Shown piece by piece: positions 27,736 through 37,108 of a DNA stretch of 64,000 bases. Position 1 is the first letter of the stretch. Every line of letters begins with the position of its first letter. The DNA is from Imbroritus primus. GTDB taxonomy: Bacteria > Pseudomonadota > Gammaproteobacteria > Burkholderiales > Burkholderiaceae. Under the pieces are notes generated by a model. The model ran no database searches, was not told where the DNA came from, and worked only from the letters and a program-made list of their open reading frames with translations. Made by a program: the position numbers and the translations under genes. The stretch is from contig NZ_OZ201293.1 in the NCBI RefSeq assembly GCF_964332355.1, positions 1,550,001-1,614,000 of the forward strand. The letters run 5' to 3'.

Positions 27736-29055
27736 TCAGTGGCTGAACAGCCGCACCGCCGCCGACGAGCCGGCCGGAATGCCGCGATTGTCGAGCGCTT
27801 CGTACAGGCCGTCGAGCTTTTTCTGGATGGCGACAAAGGATGACTCGGTCAGCGGCTGCAGGTTGTCATCAACCACACGTGCACCCATGCGCTGCGAGAG
27901 GCTGTAGGCGTACTCGCAGATGAGCTTGAATGGCTTGAGTTGGGCGTCCGAGGTCGGCACGTCGAGCAGCAGCGTGATCTGGTGACCGGCCTTGGCGGTC
28001 AGGTCGTCGCGCAGAAAATTGGTATCGCCGAAGTGCAGCGTCAGCAGTGCGCGCTGCACGCCGTCGCTACCCGGATGGAAGCGCGTGAACCGGGTACCGT
28101 CGCGCGACAGGACGAGGCCATCTTGCGTGGCGATGTTCTGCACATAGGCTGCTGACCAGGGCGCCCCGTCAGAGAGCACATTCACGCCGAGCTGGATATC
28201 GCAGGCAGCCGAGAAGGCATCGAGCTCGCGTGCATTGGCCACGGCCTCGGACATTTCGGGCAGGTCCGCCGAGGCATCGAGCTGTTCGCAGAAGGCTTGT
28301 ACGGCGCTTATGAATTCCGAGAACTCGAGCGCATTGAGCGGACCGGTGCGATTGGCCAACTGCACGGCCACCTGCAGCTCGCGATAGCGGTGACCGCCGC
28401 GCACCAGTTCCCAGGCTGGCGTATCGCTGCGCAGCCCTTCCACGTGAACCTGCTTGGTGCCCGCGCGGCGCAGGCGGTTGAGCAGCGGCAACACGCGGTC
28501 GCCGGAGACTTCACCATCGAGCCGGATCGGCACGATGCAGTCGATGAGCGGGTCGATCACGCCAGGCTTGGGATGCGCATCGCTCCACTGGACCATGCCG
28601 GCTGCCGTGGCCGTAGCAGCCGTTGCATCGGCCTGGGCGCTCTCGTGGACGTCGCCCGCTTGCACGACTGCGGCTTCACCGCTGTCATCCAGTTCCGTGT
28701 CGGACAAGGTGTGCCCTTCGGAGGCCGGCGCATCACCGGGGAATGAAAAGGACGGCTCGCGTCGTGCCGCGACAGGTGATGCGGCCGAATGGGCTGAGGT
28801 GTGAGGCGACACCGGTGCAGTCTGGGAAGGCTGGGAGATCGGCTTTGACACCGACGGAAACACATCCGCGCTGTCGTCCGGCAGGTCGTCCGGTCCAGTG
28901 GACAGGTCATCGCCCGGTTGCATGGCGCGCGGCCTGCGTGCCTTGTGCGCCTGCCACTGGTTGTACAGGATCACGCCAACGACCACGAGGGCGCCAATGG
29001 CGATCAGGCCGAGCTGCAGATCGGTGAGGAACGGAACCAGGGAATTCTGCTGCAT
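27736..29055 (-). CDS. zipA: Cell division protein ZipA (FtsZ-binding)
   Basis: A 439-residue ZipA homolog that tethers FtsZ to the membrane. It has an N-terminal membrane helix (residues 10-30, LQLGLIAIGALVVVGVILY) with the tail in the cytoplasm, a long Pro/Ser/acidic linker (about 35-190), and a C-terminal ZipA domain (about 290-430, FLRDDLTAKAGHQITLLLDV, YAYSLSQRMGARVVDDN). The start overlaps the smc stop by one base (TGATG). The smc-zipA-ligA order is a reliable marker of the ZipA assignment in proteobacteria even though the sequence varies widely. Confidence 0.9.
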   Translation of the reverse strand: MQQNSLVPFLTDLQLGLIAIGALVVVGVILYNQWQAHKARRPRAMQPGDDLSTGPDDLPDDSADVFPSVSKPISQPSQTAPVSPHTSAHSAASPVAARREPSFSFPGDAPASEGHTLSDTELDDSGEAAVVQAGDVHESAQADATAATATAAGMVQWSDAHPKPGVIDPLIDCIVPIRLDGEVSGDRVLPLLNRLRRAGTKQVHVEGLRSDTPAWELVRGGHRYRELQVAVQLANRTGPLNALEFSEFISAVQAFCEQLDASADLPEMSEAVANARELDAFSAACDIQLGVNVLSDGAPWSAAYVQNIATQDGLVLSRDGTRFTRFHPGSDGVQRALLTLHFGDTNFLRDDLTAKAGHQITLLLDVPTSDAQLKPFKLICEYAYSLSQRMGARVVDDNLQPLTESSFVAIQKKLDGLYEALDNRGIPAGSSAAVRLFSH

Positions 29056-32000
29056 CAGGCGGCCTCCGCCATATTGACGGCGACATCCATGTCCACTGCC
29101 ACGATCCGCGACACGCCCTGCTCCTGCATCGTTACGCCAATCAATTGTTGAGCCATTTCCATCGCGATCTTGTTATGTGAAATAAACACGAACTGGGTGT
29201 TGTCGGACATGCGCTTCACCATATTGGCATAGCGCTCGGTATTGGCGTCGTCCAGCGGCGCGTCGACCTCGTCCAGCAGGCAGAACGGCGCGGGATTGAG
29301 CTGGAACATGGCGAACACCAGCGCAATGGCCGTGAGCGCTTTCTCTCCACCAGACAGCAGATGGATCGTAGAGTTCTTCTTGCCGGGCGGCTGTGCCATG
29401 ACCTGCACGCCGGCATCGAGGATTTCCTCGCCCGTCATGATGAGCTTGGCCTGTCCACCGCCGAACAGCATCGGGAACAGTTCGCCAAAATGCTGGTTGA
29501 CCTTGTCGAAGGTACCCTGCAGCAAGGCCCGGGTTTCCTGGTCGATCTTGTTGATGGCGTCTTCCAGGGTATTGATCGCATCATTCAGGTCGGCTGACTG
29601 CGCATCGAGGAAGGTCTTGCGTTCGCGTGCCGCGCTCAGTTCGTCGAGCGCGGCCATGTTGACCGGTCCCAGCGCATTGATGGCGTTGTTGAGGCGCGTG
29701 ACCTCGCCTTGCAGGTACGATGGCTTCAGGTCGCCAGTCAGTTTCTCGGCCAGTGCGGCTTCATCGACTTCGGCTTCGGTCAGCTGCGTGGCGTACTGTT
29801 CCTGGTTGAGGCGTGCGGCCTGCTCCTTGAGCTGCAGTTCCGACATGCGATCGCGGATAGGCTGCAGGCTGCGTTCGGCCACAAGCCGCTGTTCGTCGAA
29901 CTGGCGCAGCTGGGCTGAGAGCGTATCGAGTTCGATGCGCGCCGCGGCAAGTTTCTCTTCTTTCTCGGCGCGCCGTTCGAGGGCTTCCTGCAGGCCGGTA
30001 TGCGCGGTCTGCTCGTTGATGGTCTCCAGCTCGATGCGCGATTCCTCAAGCGTGCCCTGCACGCGCTCGGCCTGATCGGCAGCGGTCTGGATGGTACGGC
30101 GGAATTCGTCGATGCGGCTCTGCAGGTTGCGCTCGGCAAACAGCGCTTCCTGTGCGGTACGCTCCAGTTCACGCAAGCGGTTGCGCGCGCCGTTCAGTTC
30201 GCTGTCGAGCGCTTCGAAGGCCAATTGCTGGTCTTCGAACACGGCCTGCTTTTCAGCCAGCGCCGCATCATGCTGCTCGAAGCTGGCCTCCGATTCGGCG
30301 CGGATGGCGCGCTGCTCTTCGATCTGGAAGGCAATTTCCTCGAGTTCGCCACGGATCTGGCCGCTGCGTGCGGCATAGCGCTCCATGGCCTGCGACAGCT
30401 TGAGCACCTCCATCTGCAGCGCATGTACGCGGCGCGTGGCTTGCTCGGCGCGCACCCGCGCCTCGCTGAGCGACTGGCTGGCCTGGGTATAGGCAGCTTC
30501 AGCGCGTACTGCGGCAGCCTTGGCTTCGTCGGACAGCAGCAACTGGGCGCGCACCTGCTTCTGCAGGTTATCGATTTCCTGGGCGCGGGCGAGCATGCCA
30601 GCCTGCTCGGAATCGGCTGCGTACAGCTGCACCGAGGCGCGGCCGATGAGGTGACCCTGCGCCACCACGAACATGCCGCCTTCCGGCAGGTTGCTGCGCG
30701 CGCTCAGGGCGCTCGGCATATCGTTGGCGATAAAGACGTTCGCCAGCCAGTCCTGCAGCAATGCGCGCAGGCCCGGGTCGGAGATCTGCACCAGCGACAG
30801 CAGCGGGCGCAATCCGGCTGGCGCATCGCTCTGGCGCGCGGCCGGCGGCGGCGAGTAGAACGCTAGCTTGGCTGGTGGCGCATCGGCGGCAAACGCCTTG
30901 ATCCAGTCGAGATTCGAGACTTCGAGCGCAGCCAGACGTTCGCGCAGCACGGCCTCGAGCGCGCTTTCCCAGCCCGCTTCGATCTGCAGTTTCTTCCACA
31001 GCCGCGGCAGTTCGCCCAGGCCATGCTTGTCGAGCCAGGGCTGGATCTTGCCATCGGTCTGCACGCTTTCCTGTAGTTGGCGCAGCGCGGTGAGGCGCGC
31101 TTCCAGGGAGGCGATGGCGGCGGCTTCGGTCTGCACGCGCTCCTGTGCGGCGCGGCGCGCTTCATCGAGACGCGGCACGGCTTCTTGCGCGTCCTCCAGT
31201 ACAGCCTGCGCCTCGGCGAGGATTTCTTCCTGCTCAGCCAGTTCGGCGCGCTGCGATTCCAGCAGGACTTCGTCGGGGCGGTCGAGCCCCTGCTCTTCCG
31301 ACGACAGGCGCTCGCGGCGCTGCTCGAGCTGCTGCAACAGCTGGTCGGCATTGCGTTGCTGTGCGGCTTCCAGCTTGAGGCCTTGCTCGGCTTGCATAAT
31401 GGCCGAGCGCTGCTCGGTCAGGCTCGCCTGGGCATCGCGCCACTGGGCTTCGAGCCCCGGCAGCGCTTCATGCTGCGTGGCGACGGCTTCCTGGGCGGCG
31501 ACGGTTCGTTCCTCGGCCATCGCCAGTTCTTCCTCGGCGCGGGCCAGGTCGTCATTCGCCTGTTGGCCTTGCGCACGCCACTGTTCGGCTTGCGCAGTCA
31601 GGGCGGCGATCTGCGCCTGGATGCGGTTGCGCGACTCCACCACGTAGCGGATTTCGGCTTCCAGCTTGCTGACTTCGGTATTGGCTTCGTACAGCGCGCC
31701 CTGTGCCACATGCATGGCATCAGAGGCGGTGTAGTGCGCCGCGCGCATGGTTTCGAGTTCGGCCTCGACATGGCGCAACTGTGCGGTCTGCGCTTCCAGG
31801 TCGATCTGTGCCTGTTCGATGGCGCGCGCATGACGCTCCTGCTCGGCCAGCGCCTCGCGCTTGCGCAGCAGCCACAGCAGATGCTGCTTCTCCACGCCTT
31901 CGGCCTGCAGCTCCTGGTAGCGTTTGGCGACTTCGGCCTGCCCCTCGAGTTTCTCGAGATTGGTGCCGAGTTCGCGCAGGATATCTTCGACGCGGGTCAG

Positions 32001-32570
32001 GTTCTCGCGCGTATCCGAGAGCCGATTCTCGGTCTCGCGGCGCCGCTCCTTGTAGCGCGACACGCCAGCCGCTTCTTCCAGGAAGATGCGCATGTCATCC
32101 GGCTTGGCCTCGATGATGCGCGAGATCATGCCCTGCCCGATGATGGCGTAGGCGCGCGGCCCCAGGCCAGTACCGAGAAAGATGTCCTGGATGTCGCGCC
32201 GGCGCACCGGCTGGTTGTTGATGTAGTAGGAAGATGTACCGTCGCGCGTCAGCGTGCGCTTGACGGCGATTTCGGCGTACTGGCTCCACTGTCCGGCGGC
32301 ACGGCCTTCGCTATTGTCGAACACCAGTTCGACGCTCGCGCGGCCGGCCTGCTTGCGGGCCGTGGAACCGTTGAAAATGACGTCCTGCATCGACTCGCCG
32401 CGCAGCTCGGAGGCGCGGGATTCGCCGAGCACCCAGCGTACGGCGTCGATGATGTTGGATTTGCCACAGCCGTTGGGGCCAACGATGCCCACCAGCTGTC
32501 CCGGCACCTGGAAGGTGGTCGGGTCGACAAAGGACTTGAAACCTGCAAGTTTGAGTTGGGTCAGGCGCAC
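29055..32570 (-). CDS. smc: Chromosome segregation protein SMC
   Basis: A 1,171-residue condensin ATPase. The N-terminal Walker A lies in GIVGPNGCGKSNIIDAVRW near residue 28, two long coiled coils flank a hinge near residues 510-650, and the C-terminal signature LLSGGEKALTAIALVFAMF is followed by Walker B CLLDEVDAPLDD near 1100. The start is GTG at 32570, giving MRLTQLKLAGFKSFVDPTTF, the canonical opening; no ATG fits. It organises and separates chromosomes together with ScpA/ScpB, which are encoded elsewhere. It is the first gene of the smc-zipA-ligA-def transcript. Confidence 0.97.
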   Translation of the reverse strand: MRLTQLKLAGFKSFVDPTTFQVPGQLVGIVGPNGCGKSNIIDAVRWVLGESRASELRGESMQDVIFNGSTARKQAGRASVELVFDNSEGRAAGQWSQYAEIAVKRTLTRDGTSSYYINNQPVRRRDIQDIFLGTGLGPRAYAIIGQGMISRIIEAKPDDMRIFLEEAAGVSRYKERRRETENRLSDTRENLTRVEDILRELGTNLEKLEGQAEVAKRYQELQAEGVEKQHLLWLLRKREALAEQERHARAIEQAQIDLEAQTAQLRHVEAELETMRAAHYTASDAMHVAQGALYEANTEVSKLEAEIRYVVESRNRIQAQIAALTAQAEQWRAQGQQANDDLARAEEELAMAEERTVAAQEAVATQHEALPGLEAQWRDAQASLTEQRSAIMQAEQGLKLEAAQQRNADQLLQQLEQRRERLSSEEQGLDRPDEVLLESQRAELAEQEEILAEAQAVLEDAQEAVPRLDEARRAAQERVQTEAAAIASLEARLTALRQLQESVQTDGKIQPWLDKHGLGELPRLWKKLQIEAGWESALEAVLRERLAALEVSNLDWIKAFAADAPPAKLAFYSPPPAARQSDAPAGLRPLLSLVQISDPGLRALLQDWLANVFIANDMPSALSARSNLPEGGMFVVAQGHLIGRASVQLYAADSEQAGMLARAQEIDNLQKQVRAQLLLSDEAKAAAVRAEAAYTQASQSLSEARVRAEQATRRVHALQMEVLKLSQAMERYAARSGQIRGELEEIAFQIEEQRAIRAESEASFEQHDAALAEKQAVFEDQQLAFEALDSELNGARNRLRELERTAQEALFAERNLQSRIDEFRRTIQTAADQAERVQGTLEESRIELETINEQTAHTGLQEALERRAEKEEKLAAARIELDTLSAQLRQFDEQRLVAERSLQPIRDRMSELQLKEQAARLNQEQYATQLTEAEVDEAALAEKLTGDLKPSYLQGEVTRLNNAINALGPVNMAALDELSAARERKTFLDAQSADLNDAINTLEDAINKIDQETRALLQGTFDKVNQHFGELFPMLFGGGQAKLIMTGEEILDAGVQVMAQPPGKKNSTIHLLSGGEKALTAIALVFAMFQLNPAPFCLLDEVDAPLDDANTERYANMVKRMSDNTQFVFISHNKIAMEMAQQLIGVTMQEQGVSRIVAVDMDVAVNMAEAA

Positions 32571-32911
32571 GTTGGTGTCGTCTTCTCGTCTTCAAGAAAC
32601 ACCATCGGAATGAGCATCCTGTTCTGGCCCGGTGGGCCGCCCGGTCATTCCGGGCCATCCACACCGTACAGCGACGCCGTGCAACTGCGCCAGAATCATT
32701 CCGATGGCGTTTCTCAGTCAAAAGATGCCGCCCCGTGCAGGCAACGGCACTATCTGCGCTGGATTCGACTGTCCCCGCACAATTGTCGGCAATCATACCA
32801 TCGCCGCTTTCCCCTTTTCCGCATTTTCGAGCGGCAGGCGGCTCGGTTCCCCGAAGGGCTTGCGGGAACCACCCCGACTAAGGGAACCCGGCTACCCGCC
32901 CCGATGCCACG
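32571..32911. other. 341-bp intergenic region upstream of smc
   Basis: No gene is supported here; the open frames are shadows of smc or of the exporter. An inverted repeat GGTTCCC ... GGGAACC (32,845-32,870, loop 12) lies 42 bp past the exporter stop and could weakly terminate that gene. The smc promoter must lie in this region, but no clear -35/-10 pair is visible. Confidence 0.4.
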
Positions 32912-33868
32912 TTACGTCTGGGCCGCCGCCTCCGATCCGACTGCAGCTGCTGGCCGCGGCCGGTGCACAATCCCTGACAGCGCCCCGGCGGCAATGATGC
33001 ACAGGCCACCCGCAGTTTCCTTCAGCGTCAGGGTTTCCGTCGCCAGCCACCAGGAGGACACGGCCGCGACCACGATCTCGAACAGCATCAGCAGCGATAC
33101 GCGGTTGGCCGGCAGGCGTTGCAGGCCGTATTGGGTGACGGCATTGCAGCTGACAAGGATCGTCGCAAGCCCCAACACCAGTGCCAGGAGCGGCCACAGA
33201 TCGCCCGGCGCAACTTCCGGCAGGCGTGGCTGCGTGACGAGGGCTGTCAAGGCGGCCACGGCAGCACAACCGGCGAATACGACAATCACCCGCAACTCGG
33301 CGCGCATTTCCGGATGGCGGTGCGCGGCGAGGCGCGACAGCACGTTGTTGAAGGCAAAACCGATGCCGCCGGCAAGGCCTGACCACTCGGCCGCCGTGGC
33401 GGGCAGCGGAATGCCGGCTTCGGGCGTCCACAGCATCAGGCCTGCACCGAACAGCGCCAGGACGATCAGGCCGATACCGGCCCAGTCGAGCTTTTCGCCG
33501 AGGATCCAGCGGGCAATCAGGGCCGTCCACACGGGGGTCAGGTAGAACAGCAGCAGCACGCGCATCACATGGCCGTTGACCGAGCCCCAGACAAAGCCGG
33601 TATTGGTCACCCCCGAGGCCAGGCCAATGCCGATGATGATCCACGACCAGCGGAAGGTATGCAGGCTGCGCCGCAGGGCGACAATGCCGATCAGCATGGC
33701 GATAGTCCCGGTCGACGCGGCGGCCAGCAGTCCGCCAAGACCGAGCCCGGCCATCAGCCGGTACGGGTACCACGCAAAGCCCCAGACGGAGGCGCCAACG
33801 AGAATGGCGAGGACGGGAGCAAGCGAATGGGAATGGGTGGTTGATGTGGCGTTAACAGCACTCGACAT
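32912..33868 (-). CDS. DMT-superfamily (EamA) transporter
   Basis: A 318-residue inner-membrane protein with about ten hydrophobic helices and two EamA repeats. The first is ILVGASVWGFAWYPYRLM, and the second begins around WSGLAGGIGFAFNNVLSRLA. Members export amino acids, nucleosides or metabolites; the substrate cannot be read from the sequence. The short N-terminal tail is Ser/Thr-rich. It is probably monocistronic, running leftward toward smc, and it diverges from dapC, whose promoter lies about 100 bp from its start. Confidence 0.88.
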   Translation of the reverse strand: MSSAVNATSTTHSHSLAPVLAILVGASVWGFAWYPYRLMAGLGLGGLLAAASTGTIAMLIGIVALRRSLHTFRWSWIIIGIGLASGVTNTGFVWGSVNGHVMRVLLLFYLTPVWTALIARWILGEKLDWAGIGLIVLALFGAGLMLWTPEAGIPLPATAAEWSGLAGGIGFAFNNVLSRLAAHRHPEMRAELRVIVVFAGCAAVAALTALVTQPRLPEVAPGDLWPLLALVLGLATILVSCNAVTQYGLQRLPANRVSLLMLFEIVVAAVSSWWLATETLTLKETAGGLCIIAAGALSGIVHRPRPAAAVGSEAAAQT

Positions 33869-33969
33869 GGCGGCAGGAATCTATCAGCAAATCAATTTGA
33901 CGATACCGGGAGCCGCATGGAAGCCCTATCTACCCACTTTGCAGGGACCTGTGCAAATCCCTAGCAACG

Positions 33970-33998
33970 CCGACAGTTCAGAATGCTTCCTCTATAAT
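33970..33998 (+). promoter_or_regulatory. Sigma-70-type promoter of dapC
   Basis: CCGACA (33,970-33,975), a 17-bp spacer and a consensus TATAAT (33,993-33,998). The start point should be near 34,005. The TATAAT includes the ATG at 33,997, so that ATG cannot be translated from this transcript, which moves the dapC start to the GTG at 34,030. Confidence 0.7.
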
Positions 33999-34029
33999 GC
34001 TTCGTTTTAAACCGGCCTGGAAAAACTTC

Positions 34030-35244
34030 GTGAACCCGCGTCTCGCCTCACTGCAGCCCTATCCGTTCGAAAAACTGAAAGAGCTGGTCAAGGATGTCAC
34101 GCCGAACCCGGCGCTTGCGCCCATCAGTTTCGGCATTGGCGAGCCCAAGCATGCCACGCCTGCGCTGATCCAGCGCGCCATGGCGGATGCCCTCGCGGGT
34201 CTGGCGAATTATCCCACAACCGCCGGTTCGCTGGCGCTGCGCACCAGCATCGCGGAGTGGATCCAGCGCCGCTACGGCCTGCCGAAGATCGATCCGGCCA
34301 CTGAGGTGCTGCCGGTGACCGGCACGCGTGAGGCGCTGTTCGCCTTTGGCCAGGTGGTAATCGACAGCACCCGGCCCGATCCGCTGGTGCTGTGCCCCAA
34401 CCCGTTCTATCAGATCTATGAAGGCGCGGCTCTGCTCGGCGGCGCCCGGCCCTATTTCGCCAACAGCGATCCAGCCCGCAACTTCGCTCCCGATTTCGAC
34501 AGCGTGCCCGATGACGTTTGGGCGCGCGTGCAGCTCGTCTACCTGTGCACACCGGGCAATCCGTCCGGATCGGTACTGACGCTCGAGGACTGGCAGAAGT
34601 TGTTCGAGCTGTCAGACCGTTACGGTTTCGTCATCGCCTCCGACGAGTGCTACTCCGAGATCTATTTCGACGAAGCCCGCCCGCCCCTGGGCGGACTGGA
34701 AGCAGCGCACCGTCTCGGACGCGGATTCGAGCGGCTGGTGATGTTCTCCAGCCTGTCCAAACGCTCCAACGTGCCGGGCATGCGCTCTGGCTTTGTGGCC
34801 GGCGATGCGGAACTACTCAAGACCTTTCTGCTGTACCGTACCTATCACGGCAGCGCGATGAGCCCCGTGGTGCAGGGCGCCAGCATCGCGGCGTGGAACG
34901 ACGAAACCCACGTGCTGGAAAACCGCGCGCTGTACCGCACCAAGTTCGCCCAGGTCACGCCGATGCTGGCCGAGGTAATCGACGTGGCGTTGCCGGATGC
35001 CGGCTTCTACCTGTGGGCCAATGTGGCGCGCACGGGGCTGGACGACGCCACCTTCACACGCGAACTGCTCGCCGAGCAGAACGTGGCCATGCTGCCCGGC
35101 AGCTATGTCGCGCGCGATGTCGAGGTCAATGGCACGGTCGTTAACCCGGGCCGCAACTATGTGCGTATCGCCCTGGTGGCGAATGTGGAAGAATGCCTGG
35201 AAGGTGCACGCCGCATTGTGGAATTTTGCCGCCGGCGGAAATAA
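34030..35244 (+). CDS. dapC: Succinyldiaminopimelate transaminase DapC
   Basis: A 404-residue class I aminotransferase of the succinylase lysine/DAP pathway. The PLP lysine lies in MFSSLSKRSNVPGMRSGFVAGD. NYPTTAGSLALRTSIAEW, TPGNPSGSVL and ASDECYSEIYFD are the other cofactor-site blocks. The start is set at GTG 34030 (MNPRLASLQPYPFEKLKEL), the usual N-terminus; the ATG 11 codons earlier overlaps the promoter's -10 box. Its place in front of dapD and dapE supports the DapC role over other aminotransferases. It diverges from the DMT exporter. Confidence 0.93.
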   Translation: MNPRLASLQPYPFEKLKELVKDVTPNPALAPISFGIGEPKHATPALIQRAMADALAGLANYPTTAGSLALRTSIAEWIQRRYGLPKIDPATEVLPVTGTREALFAFGQVVIDSTRPDPLVLCPNPFYQIYEGAALLGGARPYFANSDPARNFAPDFDSVPDDVWARVQLVYLCTPGNPSGSVLTLEDWQKLFELSDRYGFVIASDECYSEIYFDEARPPLGGLEAAHRLGRGFERLVMFSSLSKRSNVPGMRSGFVAGDAELLKTFLLYRTYHGSAMSPVVQGASIAAWNDETHVLENRALYRTKFAQVTPMLAEVIDVALPDAGFYLWANVARTGLDDATFTRELLAEQNVAMLPGSYVARDVEVNGTVVNPGRNYVRIALVANVEECLEGARRIVEFCRRRK

Positions 35245-35307
35245 CGCCTGGCGCCCCGAGCGGATCCGGCGCTTGCCGGATTCAACAGATTTACCCCTAA
35301 CTTCACG

Positions 35308-36144
35308 ATGGACGCTATGTCGCAAGAATTGCAATCCCTGATCGACCAGGCATGGGAAGACCGTGCCAGCCTCTCCCCCAAGGCCGCTCCCGCCGATATC
35401 CGCGACGCCGTGGCTGCGGTGCTGTCGCAGCTCGATGCCGGCACGCTGCGCGTCGCTGAAAAGCGCGATGGCGACTGGATCGTCAACCAGTGGGTGAAAA
35501 AGGCCGTGCTGCTGTCGTTCCGTCTCGAAGACAACCAACCGATGGCAGCTGGCGGCTTTACCCAGTTCTACGACAAAGTGCCGAGCAAGTTCGCCAACTA
35601 CACCGCCGAAGACTTCGCCAAGGGCGGCTTCCGCGTGGTGCCGCCGGCCGTGGCGCGCCGTGGTTCGTTTATTGCCAAGAATGCCGTGCTGATGCCGTCG
35701 TACGTGAATATCGGCGCCTATGTGGATGAAGGCACGATGGTCGATACCTGGGCTACCGTCGGTTCGTGCGCGCAGATCGGCAAAAACGTGCACCTCTCGG
35801 GCGGCGTCGGCATCGGTGGCGTGCTGGAGCCGCTGCAGGCCAACCCGGTGATCATCGAGGACAACTGCTTCATCGGTGCGCGCTCGGAAATCGTGGAAGG
35901 CGTGATCGTCGAGGAAAACTCGGTGATCTCGATGGGCGTATATATCGGCCAGTCGACCAAGATCTACGACCGCGCCACAGGCGAAGTCAGCTATGGTCGC
36001 ATTCCGGCCGGCTCGGTGGTCGTGTCGGGCAACCTGCCGGCCAAGGATGGCTCGCACAGCCTGTACTGCGCCGTGATCGTCAAGAAGGTCGATGCGCAGA
36101 CGCGCGCCAAGACCAGCCTGAACGACCTGCTGCGCGGCGACTGA
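35308..36144 (+). CDS. dapD: Tetrahydrodipicolinate N-succinyltransferase
   Basis: A 278-residue left-handed beta-helix acyltransferase that makes N-succinyl-2-amino-6-ketopimelate. The hexapeptide-repeat core is clear: AYVDEGTMVDTWATVGSCAQ, IGKNVHLSGGVGIGGVLEP and NCFIGARSEIVEGVIVEEN. The catalytic Asp/Glu region is in DEGTMVD. KFANYTAEDFAKGG precedes the core. ATG 35308 is used; an ATG three codons later (MSQELQ) is an equally good start. It lies 63 bp after dapC. Confidence 0.96.
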   Translation: MDAMSQELQSLIDQAWEDRASLSPKAAPADIRDAVAAVLSQLDAGTLRVAEKRDGDWIVNQWVKKAVLLSFRLEDNQPMAAGGFTQFYDKVPSKFANYTAEDFAKGGFRVVPPAVARRGSFIAKNAVLMPSYVNIGAYVDEGTMVDTWATVGSCAQIGKNVHLSGGVGIGGVLEPLQANPVIIEDNCFIGARSEIVEGVIVEENSVISMGVYIGQSTKIYDRATGEVSYGRIPAGSVVVSGNLPAKDGSHSLYCAVIVKKVDAQTRAKTSLNDLLRGD

Positions 36145-36203
36145 ACCGGGTATCTGTTGAGGCGGCGCGCTGAACCGCGCGCCGCTTCGACGGTCCCACT
36201 GCA

Positions 36204-36587
36204 ATGAGCTGGTTGAAATCCGGAAAGAAACGTCTCATGGCCATTGATCCCGCGACTGTCAGTACGGTGCTGTCCGTCCTGCCGACGATTTTCGAGCAGG
36301 CCAACAAGACCATCGAAAAGTACAAGGCCAGCCGCCGCAAGGAGGCTGGCGGGGACGCTGGTAGCGGCACGACGCCTGAGGCGCGCCTCGCTGAACTGGA
36401 AACCACGGTGATGCAGCAGGCGCAAAGCCTCAAGCTGCTGGCTGAGCAGCACGCCGAAACCATTGCGGCCATCCAGGCCGAATCGCGGCAGTTGCGCAAG
36501 CATCTGAAGATTGCCGTCGGGCTGGCCATCGGCGCCGGCGTGCTGGCGGCAAGCAGCCTGATCGTCGTGTTCAACCTCTTGCGCTGA
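36204..36587 (+). CDS. Small protein with coiled coil and C-terminal membrane helix, unknown
   Basis: A 127-residue protein that I do not recognise. It has a short hydrophobic patch near residues 16-30, a basic stretch (KYKASRRKEAGG), a heptad-like coiled coil at about 55-98 (LAELETTVMQQAQSLKLLAEQ), and one strong membrane helix at the C-terminus (KIAVGLAIGAGVLAASSLIV) ending in NLLR. This layout fits a tail-anchored inner-membrane protein. It lies between dapD and the ArsC-like gene on the same strand. An ATG 11 codons downstream (MAIDPATV) could be the true start. Confidence 0.7.
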   Translation: MSWLKSGKKRLMAIDPATVSTVLSVLPTIFEQANKTIEKYKASRRKEAGGDAGSGTTPEARLAELETTVMQQAQSLKLLAEQHAETIAAIQAESRQLRKHLKIAVGLAIGAGVLAASSLIVVFNLLR

Positions 36588-36665
36588 ATACCCGCGACTG
36601 CCCCCGCGATCCGCGCGACGTGCGGTCATCACCGCTGCCTCCATCCTGCATTCAAGGAATCCGTC

Positions 36666-37022
36666 ATGTCCAAGTCCATCACCCTGTATGGCATCCCGAA
36701 CTGCGACACCGTCAAAAAAGCGCGCACCTGGCTCGATGAACAGCAGATCGGTTACGTCTTCCATGATTTCAAGAAACAGGGCGTCAGCGAAGACGACCTG
36801 CGCCGCTGGCTGAAGCATGTGCCGCTCGAGACCCTGCTGAACCGCAAGGGCACGACCTGGCGCAAACTGACCGACGCCGACAAGGCCCGGGCCGAACAGA
36901 CCGATGGCGCCATTGCGCTGATGCGCGAGAACACCTCCCTGATCAAGCGCCCGGTGTTCGAGCGCGGCAACACCGTGCATGCGGGGTTTTCCGCCGATAC
37001 CTATGCCGCGCTGACGGCCTGA
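36666..37022 (+). CDS. ArsC/Spx-family reductase-like protein (YffB type)
   Basis: A 118-residue thioredoxin-fold protein of the ArsC/Spx group. It opens ITLYGIPNCDTVKKARTWL, with a single Cys in the active-site position (CDT rather than CxxC). The Arg expected in true arsenate reductases (RxxR near RKGTTWRKL) is only partly matched. The YffB branch is commonly found beside dapE, as here (87 bp upstream of it), and its biological role is unknown. The name arsenate reductase would therefore overstate the evidence. Confidence 0.9.
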   Translation: MSKSITLYGIPNCDTVKKARTWLDEQQIGYVFHDFKKQGVSEDDLRRWLKHVPLETLLNRKGTTWRKLTDADKARAEQTDGAIALMRENTSLIKRPVFERGNTVHAGFSADTYAALTA

Positions 37023-37108
37023 TGTACTCTTGATGACTTTAGCGGCGGCTGTCATCCCGCGCCCCACCGGCCACCCCACCGCCCGCTCCACCCATTCTGT
37101 TTTTGACC

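Noticed and set aside
31077..33545. An 822-codon plus-strand frame across smc and the exporter
   Set aside because: It crosses the smc start, an intergenic region and part of another gene on the opposite strand; the product has no domain. It is a shadow.
36666..37022. A true arsenate-resistance enzyme
   Set aside because: The Spx/YffB-type single Cys, the weak match at the arsenate Arg positions and the place beside dapE do not support arsenate reduction; no other ars gene is present.
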